64,000 nucleotides of DNA from Climacium dendroides (GCA_950106755.1 OX467082.1:25296001-25360000), one strand, 5' to 3'. Positions 1 to 12,037 are shown, counted from the first letter of the stretch. Notes: generated by a model from the letters alone, not told the origin. Made by a program: numbers and translations.

Positions 1-165
1 GTGTAGCTCGATCATTTTTTCCTAGTTAAAATACAAACGAGGACCTAGTTTTGAGAATGCGTCGATCAACTTGATTCACAAAAAATATCCACAGAGAGGA
101 TAGTCTCATAGGAGTACAAGAAGACTATAGCGAACTCGAAGTTCCAATTTCTAGAGAGTCTCTTA

Positions 166-296
166 CTATTCCTTTGCTGTTCCTTCAAGTGGCTGTATAA
201 CAGCAGCTAGCTCCGCTATTCTAGCATCTCGACGCAATTCCATCTCTGTCTTCTGATAGTCACTAGAATCCATGTCGACCAAATTCGTTTGAATAC
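166..296 (-). pseudogene. possible exon fragment, unknown gene
   Basis: Reading the minus strand, an AG acceptor-like site near 297 is followed by an open frame that includes an ATG at 273 and ends in TAG at 166-168. The product is short and charged (MDSSDYQKTEMELRRDARIAELAA is its beginning in two parts: MDSSDYQKTEMEL, then RRDARIAELAA). I do not recognise a family. It lies beside other broken gene pieces on the same strand, so a captured or decayed terminal exon is more likely than a free-standing gene. Confidence 0.2.
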
Positions 297-613
297 TGCA
301 TCCAAAGTCACACAATCAATGTGAGGTCACGAAGACAATTCAATGCAGAATTAAAATTCATTTAACATTAAAGACGAGCAAAACCTGCAACAAACTGAAC
401 ATAAGAGGGCCAGAACTTGCAACTGAAGTCAAGAAATGAAAGAAATTCAAAACGATGCCGTTCGAGAGACGAATCTATGTTTTGTAATTCTACTGTGTTC
501 ACGTTTGTACAAAGCTCAATTATTCAACTCAAGAAGGCGATGAACGCGACTTCAGCCACAGGCTCTGAAGCTCGCAAAATTTGACGACGATTGGCCGCCA
601 AGGCTGTCCTCCC

Positions 614-994
614 CTGTACAGACAAAAATGAAAGAGTACCCAAGATCATACGTTACTAAAGAGGTAAATGAGGTACCTGTGAAAGAACCTTAGTCTAATG
701 CAAGAAACACAGTTGGTATTACTCTCTCCGGAAACGAAATTCAATGAAGCTCTATCATCACCCATAAGCTGATTCCAATTCTTTCAACATAACTTTCCAA
801 TTCCTGTACAAACAGAAATGAAAGAGTACTCAAGATTATACGTTACTAAAGAGGTAAATGACGTAACTGTGAAAGAATCCTAGTCTAATGCAAGAAACAC
901 AGTCGGTATTACTCTCTCTGGAAACGAAATTCAATGAAGCTCCATCATCACCCGTAAGCTTATTCCAATTCTTTCAACATAACTTTCCAATTCC
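614..994. repeat. 190-bp tandem duplication, two copies
   Basis: Two adjacent units, 614-803 and 804-994, begin with CTGTACA and run through the same succession of words (GAAAGAGTAC, CGTTACTAAAGAGGTAAATGA, GCAAGAAACACAG, CCAATTCTTTCAACATAACT). They differ by scattered substitutions, so the duplication is fairly recent but not new. No coding potential is apparent. Confidence 0.9.
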
Positions 995-1078
995 TCTGGG
1001 AGGTGTGATTCTGAACCTAGTACCTTATACCTTCCAATTCCTCTGGGAGGTGTGATTCTAAACCTAGTACCTCATACC
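985..1078. repeat. 47-bp tandem duplication
   Basis: Two head-to-tail units, 985-1031 and 1032-1078, both start TTCCAATTCCTCTGGGAGGT and end in the word ATACC. They directly follow and overlap the end of the 190-bp duplication, so this short stretch has duplicated at two scales. Confidence 0.9.
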
Positions 1079-1669
1079 TTCGAATAGAACCCTAGAATTT
1101 GCGATTGAAAGTAAAATTAGAACTCACAGTCACCACAGATGGCACGCAACTTCACGCAACTTGCACCGCTATTCGCGCAGATCAAAAGCCGAGTGGTACA
1201 CCCCAAATCTAGCGCATGAATCATACAAAATCGATTTTAGGGTGAATTCCAAATGGGTCTTATGCAACTGAAGCACAAGAGGATGCCTCGTAACAATTCT
1301 TGGCTCCATAAAAACGAGAACTAAAAACCATATCTGTGGCAATACAATTTCAAAGTATTCCACATTACTTTACGGCAATATAAGGTGAAGTTCGAATGAA
1401 TGTATGTAACTTACTTGAACCACGGGACAAGAAGTCTCTCTCAATGATGCTCTCCAATACAAAGGACTTGCCAGAGCTCGGTTTCAATATGTATGACACC
1501 ACTAGTTATTTGGAATAAGGTTTCCCCCGAACAAATGGTCCGACGTCAAATTAAACAGAGCTCAACAACGAAATGTGGAATCAACTCTTTTACAATGACG
1601 GAGACGAAGGCGCTCACCGATCTGTAGCAGAAATCAAATACAAGCGGAAACCCTGGAAAATAGAGAACT

Positions 1670-1800
1670 CCCTGATATGCTGAGAAAGTAAGAACTGTAA
1701 TTCACAAGCGAGAACTCCCTGAAGCTTTGGACTATAGTGAACTCCCTGAAGCTTTGGAAAACGAGAACTCCCTGAAGCTTTCGAAAAGCAACACAAAACC
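1670..1800. repeat. short imperfect tandem repeat (GAACTCCCTGAAGCTTT)
   Basis: The word GAACTCCCTGAAGCTTT occurs three times within about 75 bases (from about 1711, 1739 and 1767), and a partial copy, GAACTCCCTGA, lies near 1667. Spacing is about 28 bases. Open frames across it are by-products of the repeat. Confidence 0.8.
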
Positions 1801-2159
1801 CCAACAAAAGCAGATAACGATGCAACTACAGTCCAAAGAAAGTAGCAGCAAAACGAGGGTTCCGAATCGAATTCAAGGCCTGTATCGTTGACACGTCACC
1901 TCGTACCTTTGACCGTGGCCGCGCTCGTAAGACCGCGTCACCTAAATCTCTCACCGCGGCTCTTAGACTTACAACCATGATATTGTACGTTTTCTACCTA
2001 CCCTACACTACCCGAGAGTCCAAGCGAAAATGAAAATACATGCTCAACTACAGTCCCAGATGGGCAACATGACCTTCAGTTGCTCCATGAGTGCAAACAC
2101 CTTACTGTTCATATGACCCTAAACCCTGAACTTAATTTATTCTTGGCAAGTGTAGGCTA

Positions 2160-2322
2160 GATAAGGAGGCTAGCAGCAATCTGGAAGCATCATTCACTAC
2201 GAAGGACAAGATCATCTCTGAGCTCCACCATGAATTGCACCTTATGGAAACCACTTTGGGAAGTGAACGTGAGCAGCATACTGCTGAAGTGAAGAAACTA
2301 AAAGTGCTTCTGAGAGAGAAGG
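2160..2322 (+). pseudogene. coiled-coil exon fragment
   Basis: A plus-strand open stretch encodes a heptad-rich charged peptide containing KDKIISELHHEL, then ETTLGSEREQHTAEVKK, then LKVLLREK. It ends at a good donor context (GAGAAG|GTATGA). This looks like one exon of a long coiled-coil protein, such as a kinesin tail or a cytoskeletal coiled-coil family, but the parent gene cannot be named. No start codon or flanking exons of the same gene were found. It sits about 0.5 kb from unrelated gene fragments on the other strand. Confidence 0.4.
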
Positions 2323-2789
2323 TATGAAAATCATTTTTGAGTAGTTGCTACTGTATTTTCAGCCTACAGTTCTACAGCAGAGGGTTAACCCCTGAGCGCC
2401 CAGGAGGTAATCACCAAAATAAGCATGCTGCAGACACTGACAGAAATAAGAGACTCCCGCAGATGCAATACTTTCATCCGACGACAAGTGACCTTAGCTA
2501 GAAGGAATTGGAGTTCAAATCTAACCCTCAAATGTCATTCAGTAATAGTTGTAGTTGATCCGTGTCACCAGTTCGCTCAAGTGCGGGAAGTGGTCCACAT
2601 TCAATTTGAACGACAGCACCTGAATTCAGAGGGTGATAGTTAGAAATCAAAAATTATCGGTGGGGCCCTAAATCATTACAATACAACTTTGGGGCCGTTG
2701 CTAAAGAAGAAGCATTAGTGTGCTGGCTGTGAGTAGGTTGGCTTAAATATAATAGGTAGTGAGTAGTATAGTATCTTAGACAGTCGTTC

Positions 2790-3640
2790 TGATGGTGAGG
2801 AGATTAAGCATCAACTCAGACAAATTGTGAACAAAGTACTGAGGAAGGATCATACTCGTAAAAGAAAAACCATGCACTCATCAAATTTGCGCTCCACACG
2901 CTCTATCTCAGATTGACAGCGAGCAGTTATGTTAGGAGCTGCTATTCCATCACAAAGACCTCTGGATTGAGTAGTTGTCCAACGCAAGCCTCAATATGGT
3001 CTTCACCCGACCTGCAATGAGAGTTCAATGCTTGTCCAAAATTGCATTTGTTAGGAACTAAACGGTGTTCATCAATTAATTCGTGAACCTATATTTCTTT
3101 GATATGCAAAGAAAGTTTCACTAACGTCCTCTTTCAACATGGAATTTCTAATTTCTACAATATTTCTTGGTATTCAGGTCCAAGGTATGTGTCCAGCACC
3201 GAATATAAAATTGTTGCTATGCAAGTAAGAAAGGAAGCGATCCTTTACCAGCTTGTCAAGGGCAAGTAGACATTGTTGTTGAATCGATACCAGGTAGGCA
3301 TCATGACAGGCAACAACAACATCACTGACCTTTCCGAAGCCACTCCCTCGGAAAGCTCTAGCAAAGAACTTTATAGAGCATGTTCCATTAAGAAATGCAT
3401 GAGACCACTGATAGATTAAGAGCAAAGTCAATTCAAGCACTCAATCCATTGGCGTACGCATTGTGGAACCCGATGAATTTACCCGGTCCATGACATACTG
3501 ATGCAGAGTATTAACAAATGTATGAGTTTCTACTGTAATAACATTCAAGAGTCTAGCATAACAATGACAATGTGCATTCAAGTTTGTTGCAATGTCTTTC
3601 AGAATCAAAGTCCATCTCTTTCGATGCACATAGGTCATGG
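2790..3640 (-). pseudogene. gamma-tubulin complex component C-terminal fragment (GCP5/6-like), broken
   Basis: Minus-strand pieces read in the order expected for the C-terminal half of a plant gamma-tubulin complex protein. They are a segment with ETHTFVNTLHQYVMDRV (about 3475-3525), one with CHDAYLVSIQQQCLLALDKL (about 3240-3300), one with VKTILRLALDNYSIQRSL (about 2960-3013), and one with SEIERVERKFDECMVFLLRV (about 2855-2915). From memory of the family, these resemble the conserved segments around 'VNxLHQYVMDRV', 'HxAYLxSIQxQC', 'ILxLALDxYSIQ' and 'ExxFDxCxxFLLRVL'. Frames do not join cleanly and stops intervene, so this is not a working gene. In an intact protein the product would bind gamma-tubulin in microtubule-nucleating complexes. 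The piece is directly downstream of, and partly in frame with, UPF1-derived sequence. Confidence 0.55.
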
Positions 3641-5435
3641 ACTTGTACTTCTTCTCAATAGCACTTGACAATTCACCTGCACAAAACAATGTACCCAGCA
3701 AAATCATCAAACATCTGCAAAGCTCAACACAGTCACGAAAGCTCAAATCTCACACGCAGACTACAAAATTCTCATAACTGTGCTAGTAAAGACCCAGCAT
3801 TCGCACGGAGAAGATGTAATTACCTAGTTCATCCTTCAAGAGCTGCAGTTTGTGCAGCTTACTTTTGTCCGTGGTGTCCAAATGACGAACCTATGAAATC
3901 AATACAAATGTACCAAATTCAAATACCTGGAATGAGTAATCGAAACTTCCTTCTCAGACCTTAGGTTAAAAGATAACCACAAATCTCAAGCATGCAAGGT
4001 ATTGCTGATATTATTTACATTTACATTTACACTTGCAAAAACAAGTCAAAGACATGCCAGACGTAACACATTAGCCAAGCACTCAAAGGAGGATTTGATT
4101 AGTTAAAACAAAGAAAGCAATAAGACTTACTTGGTAATGAAGTGTTAAGTGCTCCACAGGAGAGCTAACTGCCTCTCTTGACTTCGCGCACAATCTTACA
4201 ACCTGGACAAAAGTAACCAAAAAAGTATTTACAGACTTACAACAAGGATGGTCAGCTACATTATTTCCAATTACCTTAATATCCTCAAAGACAGCCCATG
4301 CATAATACCATGTTGAATTTGTAGCTATACGTCAGATAATCTTTAACCTTATATTGTATATACATTATATCAAAAGTAAATCAATTAACTCATTACCTTT
4401 CACTGTTGAATAAGTCTCAAATTTCTCTATACTAAGTCCTAACAACAATTTAGCTTCAAGACATAGCATCAATTACCTTAAGACCTGTTGCACTGATCTT
4501 CTCCGCAAGTTGATCTACAGCAACATTACTGGGAGTACAGACGAGTACCTAAAGAAAATAAAGCAGTCAATCGGTATTTCTAGCCACGTCAAGAATACAC
4601 AAGTGTAACCATACTAATCACTGAAATCAACTCTATCCTTATTCATCAAAGAAAGCATATTGCATTTGCATGCGCCCCAGCATAAGCCCACAAATAGACA
4701 TTCATTTGAATACTTAGTAGCCAAACACAAATGATAAGAAAATCACCTGCCCTTGGCCCTATTTCACTAAGTGATAAACAATAGCTGCTAACGTCACTGT
4801 TTTACCAGTGCCCGGTGGGCCCTAAATCAAGCTTACAGTCTTTTGCAGTACACTCTTCACAGCATAGACCTGTCCACAATACCGTGTCCGTAGATCAGTT
4901 TCAAAACTTACATGTCAAAATGCTTTAATTCTGGAATTCAGACTGTACAAAATCTCATTTTTTAATTTTACACATCACAACAGAAATAGAACCCAGTACA
5001 TTATGATTTGTAACCTGTTTAACAAAAGTAAGGTGACTCAACCATACTTGTGAAGCATTGAGTTCTAGAAGTCCAGGAGCTCCAAATCGCCATGCCCGTG
5101 TATTCCAAACTATTTGCATTTCTACTTCATGACCAAGAAGACGATGATAGATATATCTACAAGAACAGAGCGTATATCTTAGAGAAAGTACTTCATGAAC
5201 TGTGCAACAATAAAACACTTGGGAGAGAACAGTGTAATCGTTATGGAAAAATTTATAGAATGAATAAATTTCACATAAGAAACCCAAACACCTCAATAAA
5301 AGTATTGAGGGATTACCCACTGATACTCGTTTCATCAACAGCAAATGTCTTCATCGCAACTTGCATCCAATCAAAATTGCTGCTTTTCCAAACGAAGTCC
5401 ACACTGAAATTGTGATTCACATCAATAGGTACACC
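3600..5435 (-). pseudogene. UPF1: UPF1 RNA helicase fragment (seven exons, nonsense codons)
   Basis: Seven minus-strand exons match consecutive parts of UPF1, the ATP-dependent RNA helicase of nonsense-mediated mRNA decay. They are 5317-5435 ([19 protein letters not shown]...), 5048-5156 (YHRLLGHEVEMQIV), 4747-4869 (Walker A region, GPPGTGKT), 4477-4548 (VLVCTPSNVAVDQLAEKIS), 4131-4202 (VVRLCAKSREAVSSPVEHL), 3824-3890 (VRHLDTTDKSKLHKLQLLKD) and one starting at 3676 (GELSSAIEKKYK). Splice sites flanking them are mostly GT-AG, so capture or decay was at DNA level and not by retroposition. Exon 4747-4869 has two in-frame TAG codons (4822-4824 and 4759-4761), at positions that I recall as glutamine in UPF1 (SLIQGPPGTGK and KQGQGQ). 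The zinc-binding N terminus and the downstream helicase motifs are missing, and after GELSSAIEKKYK the sequence departs into unrelated protein. Not functional. Confidence 0.88.
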
Positions 5436-6689
5436 CTGCAAAGCCCGAGTGTCAAAGAAGTGATAATTTGCTTTATTCTAGCTGAGACCTAAACTTACCC
5501 ATAAGAAAAACATAACAAAACATCCAAATATAAAAACCACCGAAAGCTGGATTAGATCTCTGCTTTTAGACAAGGAATACAGTGCACATATACACACACA
5601 ACGTAAAAACAATTCGAATATGTGCTTCTCAACGTACACGGAAATGAATCACGTCACAAATAAACACTTACAAACGATTTTACAAAGTACAGCAGACACG
5701 GTTTAGCTGAGAAAGCACCACTTGAGAGCACAGGGCTAAGATACTCCGTTTTTTTTCTAAATACAGATTACAACAGCAAGTAAAATGTAGCAATGAGAAA
5801 TAAGTAGGCAATAAAAGGACATTATGTATAGTAAATAGAATGGAATTACTATTACTCCTATCTTGGAAGTCACATAGAAAGCAAAATCTCGACTCACCTA
5901 CTTTGAAATAGTAGTGCAGACTTTGCTATCTGGTTCATTTCGTACATTTCGTGCAGCCAGGGCTCTAAGAAGACAAGTGAACACAAGCTCGGACAAGGTA
6001 TCTTTCCTCAATACTATCCCTTGATAAATTCTGATTTCTCGAACCCTAAGACATCTTTCAAATGTAGCAGAGGAAAGGCATACGGGAACCAAACACGACA
6101 CAAAGCATGTATAAACATTAAATACAGAGAAAATCAAAACGAAGCATCGGAAAAACTGTGTGAAAGCTTCTTCGAAGTTGAAAATCAAGGGAACAAGTTT
6201 TTCAATCTTGAATATGGAGATATGTGACTTTGTAAAAAAAGTATGCACGAGGAATGGAGAAGTTCCGATAATGGGAGAGGGAGAGGGCGACAAATTTTGA
6301 CAAAAAACGGTCGATTCAATACACATAAGACTCAGTTTGTACAGTAGGATGTTACACTTTGTGCCTCAAGTGTACCGTTAAGTGATCCGAACGGGAAACC
6401 CTCTGTCATGACACATGCTCTCTATCTAAGCCACTCCCCGTAATGAAAATCATGTCGGTAGAGGATGAAAACTATGGACAGAAGTCGCCCCACTTCACCC
6501 ATTCGTAGTTCTACAAAGCAAAATTCGAGAAGGATAGAAAGCCATTCGCTCGAAAAGTTGTTGAGGTACGTATAGACTACTTCACAGTTGAAAAGCGTTG
6601 GTCTACGTAGCCTCTGGGAGTGACTGAAATGTCTCACCAACAGAAGAAGGTGAACAAGAGTACTTAGTTTTCATGTCGTATAACGATGA
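5436..6689. other. no gene recognised
   Basis: Several medium-length open frames occur on both strands (for example minus-strand 5898-6326), but none shows a recognisable domain or splice pattern. The stretch lies between the UPF1 fragment and the CACTA coding region. If the fragments were captured by that element, this would be internal transposon sequence. Confidence 0.4.
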
Positions 6690-8744
6690 TATTCTTTCTT
6701 TTGAAGATTTTGGTTGTATTGGAGAAGGTTTAGGGTTTATTCTTCCAAACCCTACTTTAGTCCATTTCGAGGATACAAGTGCATTTTGAAACTAATTTTA
6801 GTTCCTTTGCGACATTGGAAATTTTGCCAAAGTGGGATGGATAGAGAAGACAACTACATACAAGTCACAAATGAGAGGCGAAAGCAACTACGTGACGACA
6901 GACTCTGGGTGAGAGAATATCGCCGAGCTAGGTTTTTAAATTTGCATAGAATGAGTTGTCCTTGTTGTAAATGTCAAGGTCGTAGGAAGTAGATAGTTCC
7001 CACTGTGAGGGAACATCTAATCCGAAACGGCAGAGATTCAAAATTTCGAGTGTGGCGAGGACCTGGGAGTCCGAAGACATCAGACGAAGAATGGGAGGCT
7101 GGTTTCTAGAGTTCAACAGAAGGTCGAGCAATGCAAGTCGATAATGAAGTGGACACTAGGAATATGCTGGACAATTTATTTGAAGACGTTGAAAACTCAG
7201 AGCCCATGGAAGAACGGCTCCATGACATAGAGGGCATGGAAGAACGCTTGCATGACACAGTAGTGGAAGCCTTTACAGTAGCAGACAATGTAACCAACGC
7301 ATGCAACTCTAGACCAACTGTAGGTGATGACTTCCGCTTCGAAAATGCATTGCCGCAGGAAGAACTGGTAGGTGATACAAATGAGCAACTAGAAGTTCAA
7401 GGTCAAAACAATTTTGACGCCGACATTTTGGAAGAGGCTTTGCATGAATTATATGAAGGTGCTCAATGTACCAAGTTGGCAGCCACCATCCTTATCATGA
7501 ACGTGTACACAGTCCATGGGGTGAGTAACAATTTTGCTGATGAATTATTCAGTCTTCTCCAAGGACACATTTTACCACAGAATAATACGTTGCCTAGGAA
7601 TTTTTATGCAACTCGAAGACTAACAGGCAAATTAGGATTGGCTTACACTAGCATCCATGCATGCGAAAAAGGATGTGTACTGTTTAGAGGAGAACTTGAA
7701 GGTGCTATAAGTTGTCCAAAGTGCAATCGTCCAAGGTACAGGGATTAAATTAGAAAGAAGTTTTCGGTGAAAGTTTTGAGGCATTTTCCTATCATTCCAA
7801 GATTGCAACGCATGTTTCGTAGCCCAGCACTCTCAAAATTGTTGCTATGGCATGTGGAGAATGGAAGCAATCGTTCAGGAGGAGACAATCTAGTGCGTCA
7901 CCCATGTGATTCAAAAGCGTGGCGCCACTTCCATGAAAATGTGGACCCAACCTTTGGTGAAGACTCGAGAAATGTCCATTTTGCTCTTGCTGCAGATGGA
8001 GTAAATCCTTTCAAGCAGACTCGTTCAAGTTGGTCTACTTGGCCAGTGACCTTGCTAAATTATAATTTGCCGCCTTGGTTGTGCACCAAATTTTTTTTTA
8101 TGATGTTAGCTTTGTTGATTCCTGGAAAGCAATCTGTAATTGCAGAAGTATTTGATGTGTATCTGGAACCCTTGGTGGATGAATTGCTGGAATTGTGGAA
8201 AGGAGTGCCAGCATATGATGTTGTACAAGAAGTTGGTGCCCACTCTTTCAACCTCAGAGCAGTTCTTATGTGGACAATTCATGACTATCCAGGATATGGC
8301 ACGGTAGGAGGATTTGCGCACCAAGGCTATGCAGGGTGTCCATGGTGCGGCTCTGATTTAGGAGCAGAGCATTCAATGGAGCTATGTAAGGAAATTTATC
8401 AAGGGACTCGCAAATGGTTGCCTACTAATCATCCTTACCGCTCAGAGCGTATGAAGGATCACTTTGATGGAAAAGTGGAAGTGCGAGGAAGACCCAAAAT
8501 AGTATCTGTAGAAGAACAGTTGGAATATGCAGAGCAGTATAAGACTTGGAAAGCAGCAGGAAATAGAGATGGAGCTCCAGGGGATCCGTCCAAATTGCAT
8601 GGAGTGAAGCGGTCTAGCATTCTTTTCAGGTTGCCTTACTGGAAGGTGAGTTGCAGTAGTCTTTCAAGTCGAACGACTAAGTAGCAAATTAGTAGTACCA
8701 TTAAAGTGTCAAGAAGAATGACAATGGATTACTTGCATTTCAAT

Positions 8745-8910
8745 TGTATTATAGTCGCTTATCAGTCGTATCTTAGTTGCACATCAGTTGTACTATAGTC
8801 GCATATCAGTTGTGTTTTAGTCGCATATTAGTTGTGATTTAGTTGCATACCAGTTGCATTTTAGTCGCAAACCAGATGTATTTTAGTCGCATGTCAATTG
8901 TGTCATATTC
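8745..8910. repeat. array of 11-bp units (22-bp period) in a transposase intron
   Basis: About seven copies of a 22-base period built from two 11-base half-units, of the type TTAGTCGCATA then TCAGTTGTGTT. The core word alternates between TAGTCGCA/TAGTTGCA and CAGTTGTA/CAGTTGTG. The array lies between the Tnp2 exon and the DUF4218-like exon. Confidence 0.85.
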
Positions 8911-10127
8911 GTTTTGAGATGCTTGTAAAGAGCGTTTGCAGTGAACACTAAAGTGCCTACATTGTATTAGAGTCTTGTAGCATGCTTTTTGAGAGAGATG
9001 AAGTGATAATAAAAGCATTTGGTAGGGAGATGTACAAGTGAATGTGTCTTTCCATGTCCGTTGTCAATCCCATACTAACTACTCAAAGGCTATTCATGTG
9101 ACCAGAGGCTTCTCATCCGCTATACACTAGATGTCATGCACTGCGAGATGAATCTTGCCAAGAATTTCTTAAAAACAATAAGTGGAAAAAAAGATACGGT
9201 GAAGGTGCGACGAGATCTTCAAAGGAGAGGTATACAAAAACATTTGTGGTTGATACCAAATCCTCGTAGAATTGGTAAAATGTTGAAACCTGTTGCTGGA
9301 TATGTGCTCTCTAAGAAAGAGTACGAGCAATTTGCAGACATTATTGACTCTGTGAAGCTTCCTTCAGGATACTCCTCATCATTTGGGAAACATATAAAGG
9401 CTAAAAAATTTGGAAGCCTCAAATCGCATGATTATCATGTGTTAATGCAGCAATTGATGCCATTGGCATTGAGGGGTCTATTGAAACCCGGACCGCGTAT
9501 GGCCGTCATACGAATTTGTAAAGTATTCAGGAGAATATGTACGAAGGTTTATAACCCAGCAAACTTTGAGTCTCTTCAATTAGATGTGGCTGAAAGTATG
9601 GCACTACTAGAGATGGAGTTCCCACCGTCATTTTTTGACATTATGACACACCTTCCATATCACCTAGTCCAAGAATTAGACTTGTGTGGGTCTGTTAGCA
9701 CAAGGTGGATGTATCCAGTTGAAAGGTATATGAAAACATTGAAGAATTATGTCCGGAGTATGGCTAGACCAGAGGCTTGCATGGCAGAAGGGTACTTGAA
9801 GGAAGAATGCCTTGGCTTTGTTACAGAGTATTTGCAAGGATTTGATGTTGTCAAGAGGCGCGTCTGGGATGCAGAGGAGGAATTTGGTGATGCTGAAGAA
9901 GTTGTAGAGGGTGCGGGTCGACAGTTTATAATGTCTACTGCACTGCGGGATGCAGCACATAATTATGTACTGAACAATGTTGCCATTTTGGAACCACTTG
10001 TGAAGTAAGTTGCACTAGCCTGTTCATCTTTTATAATCTGATTAGTAAAACAGAGATATGCAAGTTCAATGCAATTGGTTGCAGTAGCAAAGATGGAACT
10101 AGAACGCAATTGGTTTTAATAATCTTG

Positions 10128-10233
10128 TGCAACTGAAATGCAACTATCATGCGACTATAATGCAACTGAAATGCAACTATCATGCGACTATAATGCAACT
10201 AAAATGCAACTACCATGCAACAATAGTGACTGT
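10128..10233. repeat. array of 11-bp units (33-bp period), inverted relative to the first
   Basis: Three near-identical 33-base units, each three 11-base words: ATGCAACTGAA, ATGCAACTATC, ATGCGACTATA. The word TGCAACT is the reverse complement of the AGTTGCA word at 8745-8910, so this array has the opposite orientation. It lies in the intron before the DUF4216-like exon. Confidence 0.88.
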
Positions 10234-11499
10234 CAGGTGTCCAGGGATGTCTTCGGTGAGCATTTGCAGTTGTTGCTAATTAGGCTACAACAAATTGTAA
10301 CAGTGTTAGTTTTAACTTCTTTCATGCACTTGCAGTAAGTGGAAGGAGAATTGTCAAATGGATTCAAGCACCGCACCACTTGATGTGTGGATAAAAACGA
10401 CTGTTCGCAACAGTGACATTGATGCACACAGTCTTGAAGATAGAGATAGGATATTATTATCCACAAAACCATCGCAAAAGGCACTTCGATATTCTCGTAT
10501 GAAAGCTTTTGGAAACCATTTCAAGGTGGATGACGACGCATCCAACCAATTTCAAACATACAACTGCAGGGTTGCATCTGTGTTCCAAATTCCATCTTCT
10601 GATCTTCAAGATGTGTCAGGGCACTATGTTGGAGTACTAAAAGATATATTGAAATTAGACTATGGGTCTCTTAGCAACCCTGTGATACTAATGCAATGTG
10701 AATGGGTGAAGAAAACAGACAATCGACAAAATGCAACATACATTCGAGATGAGGCTGGTTTTCTTGTAGTGAACTTCCGCCACAAAATGCGTATGATGCT
10801 GGATCCTTTCATATTTTCAAGCCAGGCAACCCAAGTGTTCTTTGTTGATGATGTAAGGAAAGAAGGTTGGAAAGTAGTATTGCATAAAGAAGCTCGTGCT
10901 CGACGACAATTTGTAAACACATCAGATGTATTCATAAGTACCAATATACAAGCTTCTGGTTTAGCTACTCCAGAGGATGTGCCTCCTCTACCTACTGTTC
11001 CATCTTTGGTTGGAGCTATAGAGTTATCTGCAGAGGATAGTCTCTTAGCATGTGCAAGATATTGACACCATTTATTTCCAAGAAAATGGTGATTTTTAAG
11101 TTTGAAAGTTTCTTTGTATGTTGTATCCTTCATTTCAAATAGACTTAATGCACTAACGCATGCAATTGTCTGCCCTCTATTAAAGAAAAAGGCGAGTAGA
11201 AATGAAGTGAAGCTTTAAAAATTATAGATGAATAATATCACAGAGGCATACTTATTTGGTCTTATGAAGTGTGCAGCTTGAATGGCTCTAAACCAGCTTC
11301 AAATACAAAAATCATAGGTTGCATACTCATAGTGAACTTACAATCACAATTGTCTAGCAAAGTAAGGATGCAACTACAACTCATATGAAATAAGTACTAT
11401 AGCATTTTGACTAAGAACTCTAACTATCTTTGTTTTGTAATGAAACTATAGTCATTATATTGTTGAATTTTAGTCTAATTGTAGCCAAAGTCTACTTGT

Positions 11500-11775
11500 T
11501 CTGTAGTGGAACCGTAGTTGTTTTTTAGTTGCATTGCAGTCTTCTTGTTGTATTGCAATTGTTCTCTAGTTGCATTTCAATCGTTTCTTAGTTGTACTAT
11601 AATCGATTTTCAGTCATGTTCTAGTTGCATTGCAATTGTTTTCTAGTTGCATTTGCATCGTTTTTTAGTTGCACTGTAGTCGGGTTCTAGTTGCACTATA
11701 GTTGATTCCTAGTTGCATTTGAGTCATTTTTGAGTTGCAATGTTGCCGTTTTTAGTTGTAGCGTAGTAATTAGTT
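11500..11775. repeat. array of 11-bp units (22-bp period) in the CACTA 3' region
   Basis: About a dozen 22-base periods, typical half-units TTCTAGTTGCA and TTGCAATTGTT. AGTTGCA or AGTTGTA recurs in almost every period. Further dispersed TAGTCGCA and GTTGCAAC words continue to the right terminus at 12058. By analogy with En/Spm, where TnpA binds short subterminal repeats, this may be the transposase-accessory binding region. Confidence 0.85.
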
Positions 11776-12037
11776 TGTTTTCTATAATTTGAGTGACTAC
11801 ATTTTTCCACGCTGGCTTCTATTTCATGAATAGCTGTCTACATGGACAACTGCGATGAATATTGGATGTAGAATACCTCCTGTCTGTTCTTTTGTTACAG
11901 TATTGTAACCCTACTCTTCATTTTTCAACTACTTTGCGACTACAAATACATACACGTCAAATTTGGTGCAAATACAGAGGGCTACAGTCGCAGTACAGTT
12001 GTATAGGACACATAGTCGCATCTCAATCAGTTGCAAC

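Larger units (their letters stand above)
6837..11065 (+). pseudogene. tnp2: CACTA transposase Tnp2 with DUF4218- and DUF4216-like parts, interrupted
   Basis: The protein begins at ATG 6837 with a cysteine motif (MSCPCCKCQGRRK) typical of the transposase-associated domain. It continues in one frame to the donor after 8645 (YWK|GTGAGT), through three nonsense codons at 6990-6992 (TAG), 7107-7109 (TAG) and 7746-7748 (TAA) and with no frameshift. Diagnostic Tnp2 pieces are PIIPRLQRMFRSP, FALAADGVNPF, WTIHDYPGYG and GYAGCPWCG. A second exon carries LDVMHCEMNLAKNF and the DUF4218-like domain (HLPYHLVQELDLCGSVSTRW; ERYMKTLKNYVR), ending near 10004. A third, from an acceptor at about 10335, carries a DUF4216-like segment (GHYVGVLKDILKLDYG; ILMQCEWVKKT) and stops at 11065. 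In active elements the product cuts and joins the CACTA ends. This copy cannot make a full protein without read-through. Confidence 0.88.

Noticed and set aside
4759..7748. TAG/TAA codons at apparent Gln positions suggesting a reassigned genetic code
   Set aside because: Aconitase ends at TAG exactly where the family ends, and the intact genes have no internal TAG. The stops occur only in decayed sequence.
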